NCBI RefSeq assembly: GCF_042932805.1
Contig: NZ_CP170633.1
Span: forward strand, 3,534,001-3,598,000
DNA from: Ascidiaceihabitans sp029251465
GTDB lineage: Bacteria; Pseudomonadota; Alphaproteobacteria; Rhodobacterales; Rhodobacteraceae
DNA length: 64,000 bases
Direction of reading: 5' to 3'
The notes under the pieces were generated by a model. The model ran no database searches. It had not been told where the DNA came from and saw only the letters and a list, made by a program, of their open reading frames with translations. This document shows positions 53,341 to 62,188 of this stretch, in pieces. The translations under genes and the position numbers were made by a program. How positions within the stretch are numbered: the first letter of the stretch is position 1; every line of letters begins with the position of its first letter.

Positions 53341-55175
53341 ACCTGAACATTGGCAATTGGATCAACAGCTTTCGCCCAGCAAACGGGCCGCCGCCGCAAA
53401 CATTGGGCGCGTTCATGCGCTGGTGTTTGTCCGGTGCGTGGCCCGCGATGTGGTTGGCGGCCGGATTTTCTGCTCTTGCCGGCGCGATGGAGGCGGGCAC
53501 AGCCCTGATCCTTGGCCGCGTGATTGATGCAACTGTTACGCTGGGGCCAGAGGGATTTTTCTCTGTCACCAATGTCGGTTTGATCGCCGCGTCGCTAGGG
53601 TTTTTCCTGATCGCGCGTCCGGTGTTGTTTGGGCTGTCTGCGGCGACCAATTCGATCATCGTGCAGCCCAACGTGAACCCGTTGGTTTTGTCGCGCTTGC
53701 ACCGCTGGACGCTTGGCCAAACTGTCACGTTCTTTGACGATGATTTCGCGGGCCGCATCGCGCAAAAGCAAATGCAATGCGCGCGGGCAGTGACCGATGT
53801 CGCGTCCGAGGTGATCAACGTGGTTGCCTTTGCGCTGGCCTCGTTGGTGGGGTCGGTGCTGCTGCTGGTGGCGATTGATTGGCGTGTGGCGATCGGGTTT
53901 TTCGTCTGGCTGGTGCTGTATTTTGCGCTGATCAACTGGTACCTGCCGCGCGTGCGGATCCGGTCGGCAGAACGGGCGGGCAAGCGCGCGATGGTGTCTG
54001 GCCAAGTCGTCGATACGATCACCAACATAAAAACGGTCAAGCTGTTCGCCCACGCCGATCACGAAGACCGCGCAGCGCTGGGCGCGATGCAATCGTTCCG
54101 CGAAAGCTCGTTGAAATTCGGCTACTTGTCCGCGGCTTTCCGATTTGCGCTGATGTCCTTGGCGGGCCTGTTGCCGGTGCTGCTGTTGGGCGGGACCATC
54201 ATTTTGTGGCAAGCGGACCAAGCAACGTCAGGTGACATTGTCGCCGCTGGTGCCATCGCCATTCGGATCGCGCAGATGACGGGTTGGGTCAGCTTTACGC
54301 TGATGGCGATCTATTCCAACATCGGCGAAATCGAAGACGGCATGCGCACCCTGACCCCACGCACGCGAGTGGAAAACGCCAGCGATGCAACTGATCTACA
54401 AGTGCCACAGGGCGAGATCGCGCTAAAGGGACTTGGTTTTGCCTACGGTCGCGACAAAGGCGGGATTTCGCGGATTGACCTGACGATTGGCGCTGGCGAA
54501 AAGCTGGGCATCGTCGGGGCCTCTGGTGCCGGTAAATCGACGCTCGTTTCACTGTTGCTGCGGCTGTACGACCCCGAAGAAGGCGCGATTGAAATCGACG
54601 GTGTTGATACGCGCCAGGTGACCCAAGAAAGCCTGCGTCGCAGCATCGGAATGGTCACGCAGGAAACCGCGATGTTCAACCGCTCTGCGATGGACAACAT
54701 TCGCTACGGCAAGCCCGACGCGACCGAGGACGAGGTGATTGCGGCGGCGACAAAGGCCGAGGCGCATACCTTTATCAAGGATCTACAAGACCACAAAGGG
54801 CGCACTGGTTACGACGCACATTTGGGCGAGCGCGGTGTGAAATTGTCAGGTGGTCAACGCCAGCGAATTGCCCTTGCGCGTGCCATCATCAAAGACGCGC
54901 CGATCCTTGTGTTGGACGAGGCGACCAGCGCGCTGGATTCCGAAGTCGAGGCGTCGATCCAGGATGCGTTGTCGCGCGTGATGCAGGGCAAAACCGTTTT
55001 GGCCATCGCGCACCGCCTGTCGACGCTGACCGAAATGGACCGGATTATCGTCATGGACCAAGGCCGCATTGCCGAAGTTGGATCGCATGATGCACTTCTG
55101 GCGCAGAAAGGGTTATACGCCCGCTATTGGGATCGCCAATCCGGCGGATTTATCACCACACAGGCAGCAGAATGA
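53337..55175 (+). CDS. ABC exporter half-transporter 2 (permease-ATPase fusion)
   Basis: 612-residue paralogue of the preceding half transporter with the same layout. Walker A is VGASGAGKSTLVSLLL, the signature LSGGQRQRIALARAI, Walker B ILVLDEATSALDSE and the switch His IAHRLSTLTEMD. Both nucleotide sites therefore appear competent, unlike many heterodimers with one degenerate site. The adjacent TrmA/RlmD-type methyltransferase overlaps its stop. Confidence 0.88.
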   Translation: MNLNIGNWINSFRPANGPPPQTLGAFMRWCLSGAWPAMWLAAGFSALAGAMEAGTALILGRVIDATVTLGPEGFFSVTNVGLIAASLGFFLIARPVLFGLSAATNSIIVQPNVNPLVLSRLHRWTLGQTVTFFDDDFAGRIAQKQMQCARAVTDVASEVINVVAFALASLVGSVLLLVAIDWRVAIGFFVWLVLYFALINWYLPRVRIRSAERAGKRAMVSGQVVDTITNIKTVKLFAHADHEDRAALGAMQSFRESSLKFGYLSAAFRFALMSLAGLLPVLLLGGTIILWQADQATSGDIVAAGAIAIRIAQMTGWVSFTLMAIYSNIGEIEDGMRTLTPRTRVENASDATDLQVPQGEIALKGLGFAYGRDKGGISRIDLTIGAGEKLGIVGASGAGKSTLVSLLLRLYDPEEGAIEIDGVDTRQVTQESLRRSIGMVTQETAMFNRSAMDNIRYGKPDATEDEVIAAATKAEAHTFIKDLQDHKGRTGYDAHLGERGVKLSGGQRQRIALARAIIKDAPILVLDEATSALDSEVEASIQDALSRVMQGKTVLAIAHRLSTLTEMDRIIVMDQGRIAEVGSHDALLAQKGLYARYWDRQSGGFITTQAAE

Positions 55176-56389
55176 CTGAATACACAATCTTACGCGTCGG
55201 CCATCAGGGCGACGGCATTGCACACGGGCCGATCTTTGCGCCAATGACGCTGCCCGGTGAAACGGTGACCGGAACGCTGACAGGCGACACGCTGAGCGAC
55301 GTGAAAATCGTCACGCCGTCCGATGATCGGGTGTCAGCCGTGTGTCGTCATTTCAAATCCTGTGGTGGCTGCCAGTTGCAGCACGCGAGCGAAGATTTTG
55401 TGGGCACGTGGAAAGGCGACGTGATCCGTCGTGCCTTGGCCGCCCATGATCTTGCGCCTGAAATTCGCCCGACGCTGACGTCGCCTGCGCAGTCACGCCA
55501 ACGCGCAACAGTTGCGGCGCGGCGTACGAAAAAAGGCGCGATGGTCGGCTTTCACGGGCGCGCTTCAGGCACCGTGATCGAAGTGCCCGATTGCCAACTG
55601 ATTGATCCGCGGATCAAAGCGGGTTTTGCAGCGGCCCATGATTTGGCCGTTGTCGGATCGTCGCGCAAAGGCGTGTTGGCGGTGACGTTGACGTTGTCGT
55701 CGGACGGGCTGGATGTGTCCGTTCACGGCGGCAAACCTATCGACGGGCAGCTGCGGATTGAACTGGCGTCGTTGTGCGATCGCACCGGTTTGGTGCGTCT
55801 TGCGTGGGACGGCGAAACCATTGCGATGCGCACGCCGCCGCGCCACGACTTTGGCGATGCTCAGGTTGTTGTGCCGCCCGGTGCGTTTTTGCAAGCGACG
55901 GCACACGGGGCAGCCACGCTGCAAACTTTGGTGATCGAGGCCGTGGGCGAGGCCAAGCGCGTCGCAGATTTGTTTGCAGGCAGCGGGACGTTTTCGTTCC
56001 CACTGGCCAAGAAATCCGAAGTCCACGCGGTTGAGGGCGACAAGGCGATGGTCGAGGGTTTGGATCACGGCTGGCGGATGTCGAAGGGGTTAAAACCTGT
56101 GACCTCAGAGGCGCGTGATTTATTCCGACGCCCGTTGCTGCCGGACGAGCTAAACCGCTTTGATGCTGTTGTTCTGGATCCGCCACGCGCGGGTGCTGCG
56201 GATCAAATCGCCGAACTTGCCTCCGCGACAGTTCCGCGCATTGCGTATGTGTCTTGTAACCCCGTGACGTTCGCGCGTGATGCGTTTCAGTTGACCCAAG
56301 CAGGCTACGTTCTGGATTGGGTGCAGCCTGTGGATCAGTTCCGCTGGTCATCGCACATCGAATTGGCAGCCGCGTTCCGGCGGGCGTAA
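55172..56389 (+). CDS. TrmA/RlmD-type RNA (uracil-C5) methyltransferase
   Basis: 405-residue class I SAM-dependent RNA m5U methyltransferase. It has a TRAM-like N-terminal part (VGHQGDGIAHGPIFAPMTLPGE), a 4Fe-4S cluster motif CRHFKSCGGCQLQH, a SAM loop VADLFAGSGTFSFPLA, VLDPPRAGAADQI and the catalytic Cys in YVSCNPVTFARD. Whether the target is 23S rRNA U1939/U747 or tRNA U54 is not decided. ATG 55172 overlaps the ABC gene stop. The overlap with a transporter is probably only operon convenience. Confidence 0.88.
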   Translation: MTEYTILRVGHQGDGIAHGPIFAPMTLPGETVTGTLTGDTLSDVKIVTPSDDRVSAVCRHFKSCGGCQLQHASEDFVGTWKGDVIRRALAAHDLAPEIRPTLTSPAQSRQRATVAARRTKKGAMVGFHGRASGTVIEVPDCQLIDPRIKAGFAAAHDLAVVGSSRKGVLAVTLTLSSDGLDVSVHGGKPIDGQLRIELASLCDRTGLVRLAWDGETIAMRTPPRHDFGDAQVVVPPGAFLQATAHGAATLQTLVIEAVGEAKRVADLFAGSGTFSFPLAKKSEVHAVEGDKAMVEGLDHGWRMSKGLKPVTSEARDLFRRPLLPDELNRFDAVVLDPPRAGAADQIAELASATVPRIAYVSCNPVTFARDAFQLTQAGYVLDWVQPVDQFRWSSHIELAAAFRRA

Positions 56390-56486
56390 TCTCACAGATG
56401 GGTGACTTTGCGGCATTTTCCCTATGCGATTGATGCCGTAGGGTGATACGACGCAACGACAGTAAAAATTGATCAGAGCAGATTTT

Positions 56487-56990
56487 ATGAAGCGCAGAAC
56501 CTTTGTTTTAACCAGTGCAATGGCATCCCTTTTGGCGGCCTGTGGCGGCAACAAAAGCCGTTTTCAAACCTACAACGGACCTGAGGTGACGTATGTTATC
56601 GTCAACAAAGGCGCGCGTAAAATGTACCTGCTGAACGAAAGCAAAGTGATCAAGGAATACGACTTTGTTCTTGGGTTCGCGCCGATTGGCGACAAGTTCT
56701 TTGAGGGCGACGGCAAGACGCCAGAAGGTACGTATTACATCGATCGTCGAAATCCGAACAGCCGGTTCCACCTGTCGCTGGGTATCTCGTATCCAAACGC
56801 GCAGGATCGGGCCGAGGCCAAGGCGCTGGGCAAACCACCCGGTGGCGACATCTTTATTCACGGTCAAGAAAACCCGTTGAAAAAGAACAAAGGCGATTGG
56901 ACGTGGGGCTGTATTTCGATTTCAAACAAAGAGATGGAGCGCGTTTACGCGATGGTCCAGACCGGTACGCCAATCCAGATCAACGCCTAA
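56487..56990 (+). CDS. L,D-transpeptidase lipoprotein (YkuD)
   Basis: 167-residue cell-wall enzyme. The signal peptide MKRRTFVLTSAMASLLAAC ends in a clean lipobox with Cys19. The YkuD domain begins YVIVNKGARKMYLL, and the active site is FIHGQEN ... WTWGCISISNKEM with catalytic Cys. It would attach or crosslink peptidoglycan stems (3-3 links or lipoprotein anchoring). It is convergent with the CAP-domain gene, with 12 bp between stops. Confidence 0.9.
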   Translation: MKRRTFVLTSAMASLLAACGGNKSRFQTYNGPEVTYVIVNKGARKMYLLNESKVIKEYDFVLGFAPIGDKFFEGDGKTPEGTYYIDRRNPNSRFHLSLGISYPNAQDRAEAKALGKPPGGDIFIHGQENPLKKNKGDWTWGCISISNKEMERVYAMVQTGTPIQINA

Positions 56991-57002
56991 GCGGAACCGC
57001 CT

Positions 57003-57641
57003 TTATCCAGTGGTTCCAACGATAGGCGTGCCTGTTTCATCGATGGCAGTGATTGGTTCTTCTTCTGAAATCTTGGCGGGAACCAAACGGCTTGCGGATG
57101 GGTTTGCCAATGGAATCAACGGTGAATTTGACGGGTTGCCCATAATCATTGTCCACCAGATTTTACCGTTGGATTCCTGAAACCATGCGAAACCCATGTC
57201 TTGAGCCTCTGCCGACATGATCGTGCGGCGCGTGTCTGTTTGTTCGATCCAGGCCGCCAATGTTTCCAACTCTGTCTCGTAAGATTCAGAGATGTTTTCA
57301 CCAACCAGCTGCCCTGTGTAGCCAACGCGCTGGACGCGGTCGATAGGGGAAGAGCCGTCCGAACCAAAGTGCCATGGGCGGTTTTGAGCCGACATGTCGC
57401 GTGAATGTGTGGCTGCGGCTGCGTTCAAGGCGGGGTTCAATGCGACTGGTGCCACGCCTTGGGCGCTGCGCAGTGCATTCACGGAATCAAGCATCCGAAA
57501 CTGAAGCTTGCCGGTGTCGCGCTGGCCAATTTTGTAAACCTTGCCAACGGCTTTGCCATTTGCCCCGATGGGCGGCGCTGCTGGCGTACAAGCAGAAAGC
57601 GCGATCAATCCGGCCATCAATACTGCAATCATTCTGACCAT
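57003..57641 (-). CDS. CAP/SCP-domain lipoprotein
   Basis: 212-residue predicted lipoprotein (lipobox ALSAC, Cys18) with a CAP (SCP/PR-1) domain. The domain shows LDSVNALRSAQGVAPVALNPALNAAAATHSRDMSAQ with the His, then GYTGQLVGENI and MGFAWFQESNGKIWWTMIMG. CAP proteins of this kind are common in bacterial envelopes; function is largely unknown. The C-terminal ~40 residues are proline- and acid-rich. It lies between two L,D-transpeptidase genes. Confidence 0.85.
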   Translation of the reverse strand: MVRMIAVLMAGLIALSACTPAAPPIGANGKAVGKVYKIGQRDTGKLQFRMLDSVNALRSAQGVAPVALNPALNAAAATHSRDMSAQNRPWHFGSDGSSPIDRVQRVGYTGQLVGENISESYETELETLAAWIEQTDTRRTIMSAEAQDMGFAWFQESNGKIWWTMIMGNPSNSPLIPLANPSASRLVPAKISEEEPITAIDETGTPIVGTTG

Positions 57642-57815
57642 TTTCTGTGCTCCACTCGAAAATACTGTTACATATCGCCTTAACGTCAGTTGCGTTGTAT
57701 TTCAAACGCACATCGGCGTGAGGCCGCGAAATGACGCTTGTTTGATTTGCGACTGCGACTTTCACGCAATAAAGTACGCGCAATGGCAGTATTTCTAAGA
57801 GACGGAGACGTAACA

Positions 57816-58406
57816 ATGTCCAAGAAACTATTCGAAACACCGACGCGCCGCGCCTTTTTGGCCGGATCTGCTGCGGTTCTCGGCACCCCGGCGCTAGCAC
57901 AAACGCAAGCTGGACAGGCTGAGCGCGACCCATCATTGTCTGTACGCCGCAACATTTCCAGCTTTCGAACGCTGGATTGGCGCCCGTATTTCTCTGACTT
58001 GAAGAAAGGCGCGGTTCTGGTCGATCTGGACAGCCGCGCGGTGCATTACTGGAGCGAAGACGAAACAATCTACAAATTGTACCCGTCCAGCATTCCGTTG
58101 ACCGAAGATTTGACGCGCCGTGGCCGTACCAGTGTGACCCAAAAGGTAGACGGACCCAGCTGGCGTCCGACGCCCTCCATGCTAAAGCGGAACCCGGAAT
58201 GGCCAAAATTCATCGGACCGGGCCCAGAGAACCCATTGGGAACGCATGCTCTTTACCTGAGCTGGACGTATTACCGAATCCACGGAACGCATGACACACG
58301 CAAAATCGGGCGCAAATCGTCAAATGGTTGCATCGGTCTGTACAACGAACACATCGCTGAGCTGTTTGGTATGGCCAAAGTAGGCACTCAAGTGTTGCTA
58401 ATTTGA
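57816..58406 (+). CDS. L,D-transpeptidase with Tat-type signal (YkuD)
   Basis: 196-residue second L,D-transpeptidase. The N-terminus MSKKLFETPTRRAFLAGSAAVLG has a twin-arginine motif and a cleavage region TPALAQ. The YkuD domain has LVDLDSRAVHYWSEDETIY, then LGTHALYLSWTYYRIHGTHD and the active Cys in SSNGCIGLYNEH. ATG 57816 follows a GGAGACG site. Only distantly similar to the lipoprotein enzyme at 56.5 kb, so the two are not a recent duplication. Confidence 0.9.
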   Translation: MSKKLFETPTRRAFLAGSAAVLGTPALAQTQAGQAERDPSLSVRRNISSFRTLDWRPYFSDLKKGAVLVDLDSRAVHYWSEDETIYKLYPSSIPLTEDLTRRGRTSVTQKVDGPSWRPTPSMLKRNPEWPKFIGPGPENPLGTHALYLSWTYYRIHGTHDTRKIGRKSSNGCIGLYNEHIAELFGMAKVGTQVLLI

Positions 58407-58547
58407 CGACAACTTGACGTTTTGCGTGTTTGTTGGACGAAACTGGGTTTGCAATCTTGGCGAATTGCTGGTTAGAACAAGTACACGAGGTAAGTCTTGG
58501 GTGTGCACCAGCGCAATTGCTGGATGTGCCTTTTCTGGAGAAAAAAC

Positions 58548-58727
58548 ATGAAAAAACTAGTACTCGCTGCCGCTTTGACAGCCGCCGCAACAACAGCATT
58601 CGCCGGCACACCAGCCGATCCAATCATCGAAGCGCCAGTGATCATCGAAGAAGCGGGCTCGTCCTCTTCCGGTATCCTGTTGCCATTGGTGCTTTTGGCT
58701 CTGGTTGCTGCAGCCGTAGCTGACTAA
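58548..58727 (+). CDS. Small exported single-helix protein, copy 1
   Basis: 59-residue protein with a clear signal peptide (MKKLVLAAALTAAATTAFA, cleavage after residue 19). The mature ~40 residues are an acidic, proline-containing stretch (TPADPIIEAPVIIEEAG), then Ser/Gly and a hydrophobic helix (ILLPLVLLALVAAAVA) ending in Asp. A CTGGAG site precedes it, and a strong terminator follows, so it is likely its own transcript. It matches no family I can name. A near-copy follows at 58938; the last 21 residues of the two are identical. Confidence 0.8.
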   Translation: MKKLVLAAALTAAATTAFAGTPADPIIEAPVIIEEAGSSSSGILLPLVLLALVAAAVAD

Positions 58728-58753
58728 GCTTAGGCTTAGACAAAAATTTAAAG

Positions 58754-58782
58754 AGGCGGTGCAGAGATGCGCCGCCTTTTTT
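58754..58782 (+). terminator. Rho-independent terminator of the first mini-protein gene
   Basis: A 10-bp stem AGGCGGTGCA-GAGA-TGCGCCGCCT (one wobble pair) followed by six T residues. Strong terminator starting 26 bp after the stop codon. Confidence 0.85.
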
Positions 58783-58937
58783 CGTTTGTGGACACCACCA
58801 AAATGCTCGCACCGCGTTGTAGTGTTTTGAAAGCTTTCGTTATTTGTGCTCGTCAGGCCTTGGCCATCTAATGACCTCACACAAAATATCAAGCACGCAC
58901 CGGCGCTGTTGTCGGATCGCGGCTCTTGGAGGTTAAT

Positions 58938-59120
58938 ATGAAAAAAGTCGTTCTAGCTGCTGCACTGTCCGCCCTGGCGTCCACCGCGTTTGCAGGCAAC
59001 CCGTCTGATCCAATTATCGAGCCACCGTTGATTGTCGAAGACACGACAGGCACGTCGTCTTCTGGTATCTTGTTGCCATTGGTGCTGCTGGCATTGGTTG
59101 CCGCAGCCGTTGCTGACTAA
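58938..59120 (+). CDS. Small exported single-helix protein, copy 2
   Basis: 60-residue paralogue of the preceding protein: signal peptide (MKKVVLAAALSALASTAFA), then GNPSDPIIEPPLIVEDTTG and the shared hydrophobic end. A TTGGAGG site lies 4-10 bp upstream of the ATG. Comparing the last 21 codons of the two genes, I count nine synonymous and no non-synonymous differences, which indicates selection on the protein. The N-terminal acidic stretch differs more. It is followed by a stem-loop and then the convergent hemH. Confidence 0.8.
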   Translation: MKKVVLAAALSALASTAFAGNPSDPIIEPPLIVEDTTGTSSSGILLPLVLLALVAAAVAD

Positions 59121-59141
59121 ACCGCGATCAAACTAACGACC

Positions 59142-59175
59142 AAACGGGCGGCACAACAGTGCGTCGCCTGTTTAT
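59142..59175. terminator. Bidirectional terminator between mini-protein copy 2 and hemH
   Basis: A long stem with an AACA loop at 59155-59158 and one 2-nt bulge on the right arm: arms about 59142-59154 and 59159-59173, with TTATT following. It overlaps the last base pairs of hemH on the opposite strand. Confidence 0.6.
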
Positions 59176-60233
59176 TCCAGCCAGCCTGCCAGGTTCCGTT
59201 CGATCACGCCGCTGAGTGCTGCGATGTGTGAATCGTCGTCATTTAGGCAGGGGATGTACGTGAACGCTTCGCCGCCGGCGTGTTCAAAGCTTTCTTTGAT
59301 CTCTTCATTGATCTCTTCCAGTGTTTCGATGCAATCCGCAGAAAACGCAGGTGCGCAGACCGCGATGTTCTTTTTGCCAGCTTCAGCCAAACGCGCGACT
59401 TCTTCGACGGTGTAGGGTTGCAGCCATTCTTCGGGTCCGAATTTGGATTGGAAGGTGGTTTTAATCTCGGTGTCGTCCCAGCCCAGACGTTCCTTTAGCA
59501 GGCGCGTCGTTTTCTGGCATTGGCAATGATAGGGGTCGCCCTCCATCAGGTACCGGATCGGCACGCCGTGGTAGGAACACACCAGAATGTCCGGTTTCTT
59601 TTCCAAGTCCGCGTAGGCACGCTCAATCGATTGCGCGAGGGAATCGATGTAGGCCGGATCGTCGAAATAGGGCTGCACAGTGCGCGCAACCGGTTGCCAT
59701 TTTTCCTCGATCAACGCGCGAAAGAATTCGTCGTTGGCGGTGGCTGACGTGGCCCCTGCGTAGTGCGGGTACAGCGGAAAGAACAAGATCTTCTGGCAGC
59801 CTGCTTCGGTCAATGCCCGCACCTTGGATTTGGTTGACGGGTTGCCGTAGCGCATGCAGTAGTCAACGATCACGTCATCGCCGTAGCGGTCCTGCATCGC
59901 GGTTTTGATCTTGGCGGTTTGCGCTTTGGTGATCGTCAACAACGGGCTTTCGTTGTCTTTTTCGTTCCAGATTGACTGGTACGCGGCCCCGGATGAAAAC
60001 GGGCGTTTCGTCAAAATGATCAGCTGCAAAAGCGGCTGCCACAGCCACGGGCTGTAATCGATGACGCGGCGATCAGACAGGAATTCGTTCAGGTAGCGGC
60101 GCATCGACCAGTAGTCGTAATTGTCGGGCGTCCCGAGGTTGCTCAGCAAAATTCCGACCTTGGGTGCTTTGACCTTTGGGTGATCCGGCTCTGCGTGGGC
60201 AGGGCAGGCGGCGTTCTGAGAAGCGTCCAACAT
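59172..60233 (-). CDS. hemH: Ferrochelatase
   Basis: 353-residue enzyme inserting iron into protoporphyrin IX, the last step of haem synthesis. The opening VGILLSNLGTPDNYDYWSMRRYLNEFLSDRRVID and the catalytic SYHGVPIRYL (His) are typical; further blocks are FFPLYPHYAGATSATANDEF and CAPAFSADCIETLEE. N-terminal extension of about 25 residues. Lone gene. It completes the haem pathway whose preceding step, HemJ, is at 24.7 kb. Confidence 0.96.
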   Translation of the reverse strand: MLDASQNAACPAHAEPDHPKVKAPKVGILLSNLGTPDNYDYWSMRRYLNEFLSDRRVIDYSPWLWQPLLQLIILTKRPFSSGAAYQSIWNEKDNESPLLTITKAQTAKIKTAMQDRYGDDVIVDYCMRYGNPSTKSKVRALTEAGCQKILFFPLYPHYAGATSATANDEFFRALIEEKWQPVARTVQPYFDDPAYIDSLAQSIERAYADLEKKPDILVCSYHGVPIRYLMEGDPYHCQCQKTTRLLKERLGWDDTEIKTTFQSKFGPEEWLQPYTVEEVARLAEAGKKNIAVCAPAFSADCIETLEEINEEIKESFEHAGGEAFTYIPCLNDDDSHIAALSGVIERNLAGWLE

Positions 60234-60324
60234 GAATATCGTTCCAATTTAGTGTGCCAAAGCGGCGGCGTTGTGTTGCAGATAAACGCTTTTGGGCGCA
60301 GGTCAATCTGAGGGCCGTCTGATT

Positions 60325-61143
60325 TCAGTCTGACAACGGGTTTTCCTGAGTGCCCAGCGCATCCGCAAGCCGTTGCGCCGCGGACCCCGGGCGCAGAGGT
60401 TTTGGCTGACTGTCATCGGGGGCCCAACCTGCAAGAAACAATAGATCAAAGGTCGCAGTAATGCCGCCATCTTTGGCTGGAAATGTTTCACAATATAGTG
60501 TGTTGGCGCGTTCAAACACGGCGCGCGGGGTCGCTTTGCGCTGCCGAGACATGAGCGCATTTGTCTCACCCATAGCCCGCAGATCGTGCATCAGATGCCA
60601 GATATCGCGGTAGGTCACGTTCAGGTTGGCGACATCAGCGACGGGCAATGCAAGACCGGCGCGTTGCAGCAGCCCGCCCATGTCGCGCAGTTCCGCCATC
60701 GGGGCGATGCGCGGTGACAGGCCACCCATGATTTCGATTTCGGCCTGCCCAAGACAGGCGCGTAGTTCATGCAAGGTTTGCCCACCGAAACACACCGCCA
60801 GAAACAGCCCGTCATTTTGCAACGCGCGTTTGCATTGGATGATCTGCCCGACCGGATCGTTTGCCCAATGCAGTGACATGGCGTGGATCACCAGATCGTG
60901 GGCGTTTTGGTCAAGCTCAAGCAGATCGGTGTCGGCAACGCTGACCGCATTTGGTATCTGATTGCCCCAAAAGTTTGAGTAACCATTAACGACGGCAGGC
61001 GCTGTAAACGTCCTGTTAACACTTTGTAGGCGATCTTGCAGCTCATCCATCGCGGCGACGTGTAAAAACAGGTCGTCCTTGTTGGCGCGGGCACGGTTGG
61101 CGGTCAAAGCAGACGAATCAGTAAGAGGCTGAGGTGTGGACAT
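60325..61143 (-). CDS. SAM-dependent methyltransferase-like protein (BioC/NDUFAF5-like)
   Basis: 272-residue protein resembling bacterial BioC and the NDUFAF5 complex-I assembly factor. The HDLVIHAMSLHWANDPVGQIIQCKRALQNDGLFLAV block is the methyltransferase core after strand 4, and FGGQTLHELRACLGQAE follows. The glycine-rich SAM loop (VDxGxGxG) is not obvious; the N-terminal region reads FTAPAVVNGYSNFWGNQIP instead. So catalytic ability is uncertain. Divergent from comF. Confidence 0.65.
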   Translation of the reverse strand: MSTPQPLTDSSALTANRARANKDDLFLHVAAMDELQDRLQSVNRTFTAPAVVNGYSNFWGNQIPNAVSVADTDLLELDQNAHDLVIHAMSLHWANDPVGQIIQCKRALQNDGLFLAVCFGGQTLHELRACLGQAEIEIMGGLSPRIAPMAELRDMGGLLQRAGLALPVADVANLNVTYRDIWHLMHDLRAMGETNALMSRQRKATPRAVFERANTLYCETFPAKDGGITATFDLLFLAGWAPDDSQPKPLRPGSAAQRLADALGTQENPLSD

Positions 61144-61158
61144 GAGGGCACAAATAGA

Positions 61159-61890
61159 ATGGCCGTAAGCACATTACAAACCGCACTGCGCCTGGTCTAT
61201 CCGCCGCGCTGTCTGACGTGCTCGACCACGGTCGACAGTGACTTTGGTTTGTGCGGCCCGTGTTGGCGCGATACGCAGTTCATCGGGTCGACGATTTGTG
61301 ACGCGTGTGGCGTGCCGTTGCTTGGCGATGATCCCGGTGTTTTGGCGCATTGCGATGAATGCATGACAACCACGCGGCCATGGGCGCACGGTCGGGCTGC
61401 GGTTCTGTACAAAGACAACGGTCGCAAGCTGGTGTTGGGTCTAAAACACGGGGACCGCCACGAAGTTGTGCGCCCCGCAGCGCTTTGGATGGCCGCGGCT
61501 GTCAAAGACATTTTGCAACCTCATATGCTGATCGCGCCGGTACCGCTGCATTGGTCGCGATTGTTGAAACGGCGATACAATCAGTCGACGTTGCTGGCGC
61601 AGGCTTTGGCGAAACAGGTTGATCTGGAATGTTGCCCTGACTTGTTGATCCGGTCAGAACGAACAGCGTCCTTGGATGGGCTGAGCCGTGATGCGCGGTT
61701 CGATATGCTGCAAAACGCAATCCGACCTCACCCCAAGCGTAAACACAAAATGGCGGGGCGCCCTGTTTTGCTGGTGGATGACGTCATGACATCAGGTGCC
61801 ACTTTGGCCGCAGCAACCCAAGCATGCACGGCGGCAGGCGCAAATCACGTTTGCGTCGTCACACTGGCGCGCGTCGCAAAAGATACCTAA
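61159..61890 (+). CDS. comF: ComF family protein (amidophosphoribosyltransferase fold)
   Basis: 243-residue ComF-type protein. N-terminal Cys pairs CLTC, CGPC, CDAC and CDEC form a likely zinc finger. The C-terminal phosphoribosyltransferase motif is VLLVDDVMTSGATLAAA, and RYNQSTLLAQALAK precedes it. In naturally competent bacteria ComF helps DNA uptake; competence is not otherwise shown in the window. Divergent from the methyltransferase-like gene. Confidence 0.9.
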   Translation: MAVSTLQTALRLVYPPRCLTCSTTVDSDFGLCGPCWRDTQFIGSTICDACGVPLLGDDPGVLAHCDECMTTTRPWAHGRAAVLYKDNGRKLVLGLKHGDRHEVVRPAALWMAAAVKDILQPHMLIAPVPLHWSRLLKRRYNQSTLLAQALAKQVDLECCPDLLIRSERTASLDGLSRDARFDMLQNAIRPHPKRKHKMAGRPVLLVDDVMTSGATLAAATQACTAAGANHVCVVTLARVAKDT

Positions 61891-61927
61891 GTTCCCGTTA
61901 ACGATTACTTCACGAAGGAAATGACCC

Positions 61928-62188
61928 ATGAATAAGGTCGAAATTTACACCTCGCCATTGTGCGGATACTGCCATGCGGCAAAACGCTTGCTGAAGCAAA
62001 AGAGCATCGATTTTGATGAAACCGACGTTTTGGCCCAGCCGAACATGAAGGCTGAAATGATCCAGCGCGCACAAGGTGGGCGCACCGTGCCACAGATTTT
62101 CATCGGCGGTGAACACATTGGCGGCTGTGATGAGCTGCACGCGCTGGAACGGGCGGGAATGTTGGATAAAATGCTGGAACTTCAGTGA
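61928..62188 (+). CDS. grxC: Glutaredoxin 3 type dithiol glutaredoxin
   Basis: 86-residue glutaredoxin with active site CGYC in SPLCGYCHAAKRLL, cis-Pro loop RTVPQIFIGGEHIGGCDEL. Glutathione-dependent disulfide reductant. An AAGGAAA site precedes the ATG. Its stop overlaps the GTG of the next gene, so the two are co-translated. Confidence 0.95.
   Translation: MNKVEIYTSPLCGYCHAAKRLLKQKSIDFDETDVLAQPNMKAEMIQRAQGGRTVPQIFIGGEHIGGCDELHALERAGMLDKMLELQ

Noticed and set aside
61887..61902. CtrA-like CTAA-N7-TTAAC upstream of grxC
   Set aside because: The first half has one mismatch and its TAA is the comF stop codon, so the match is largely forced by chance; no -10 was found at the right distance.
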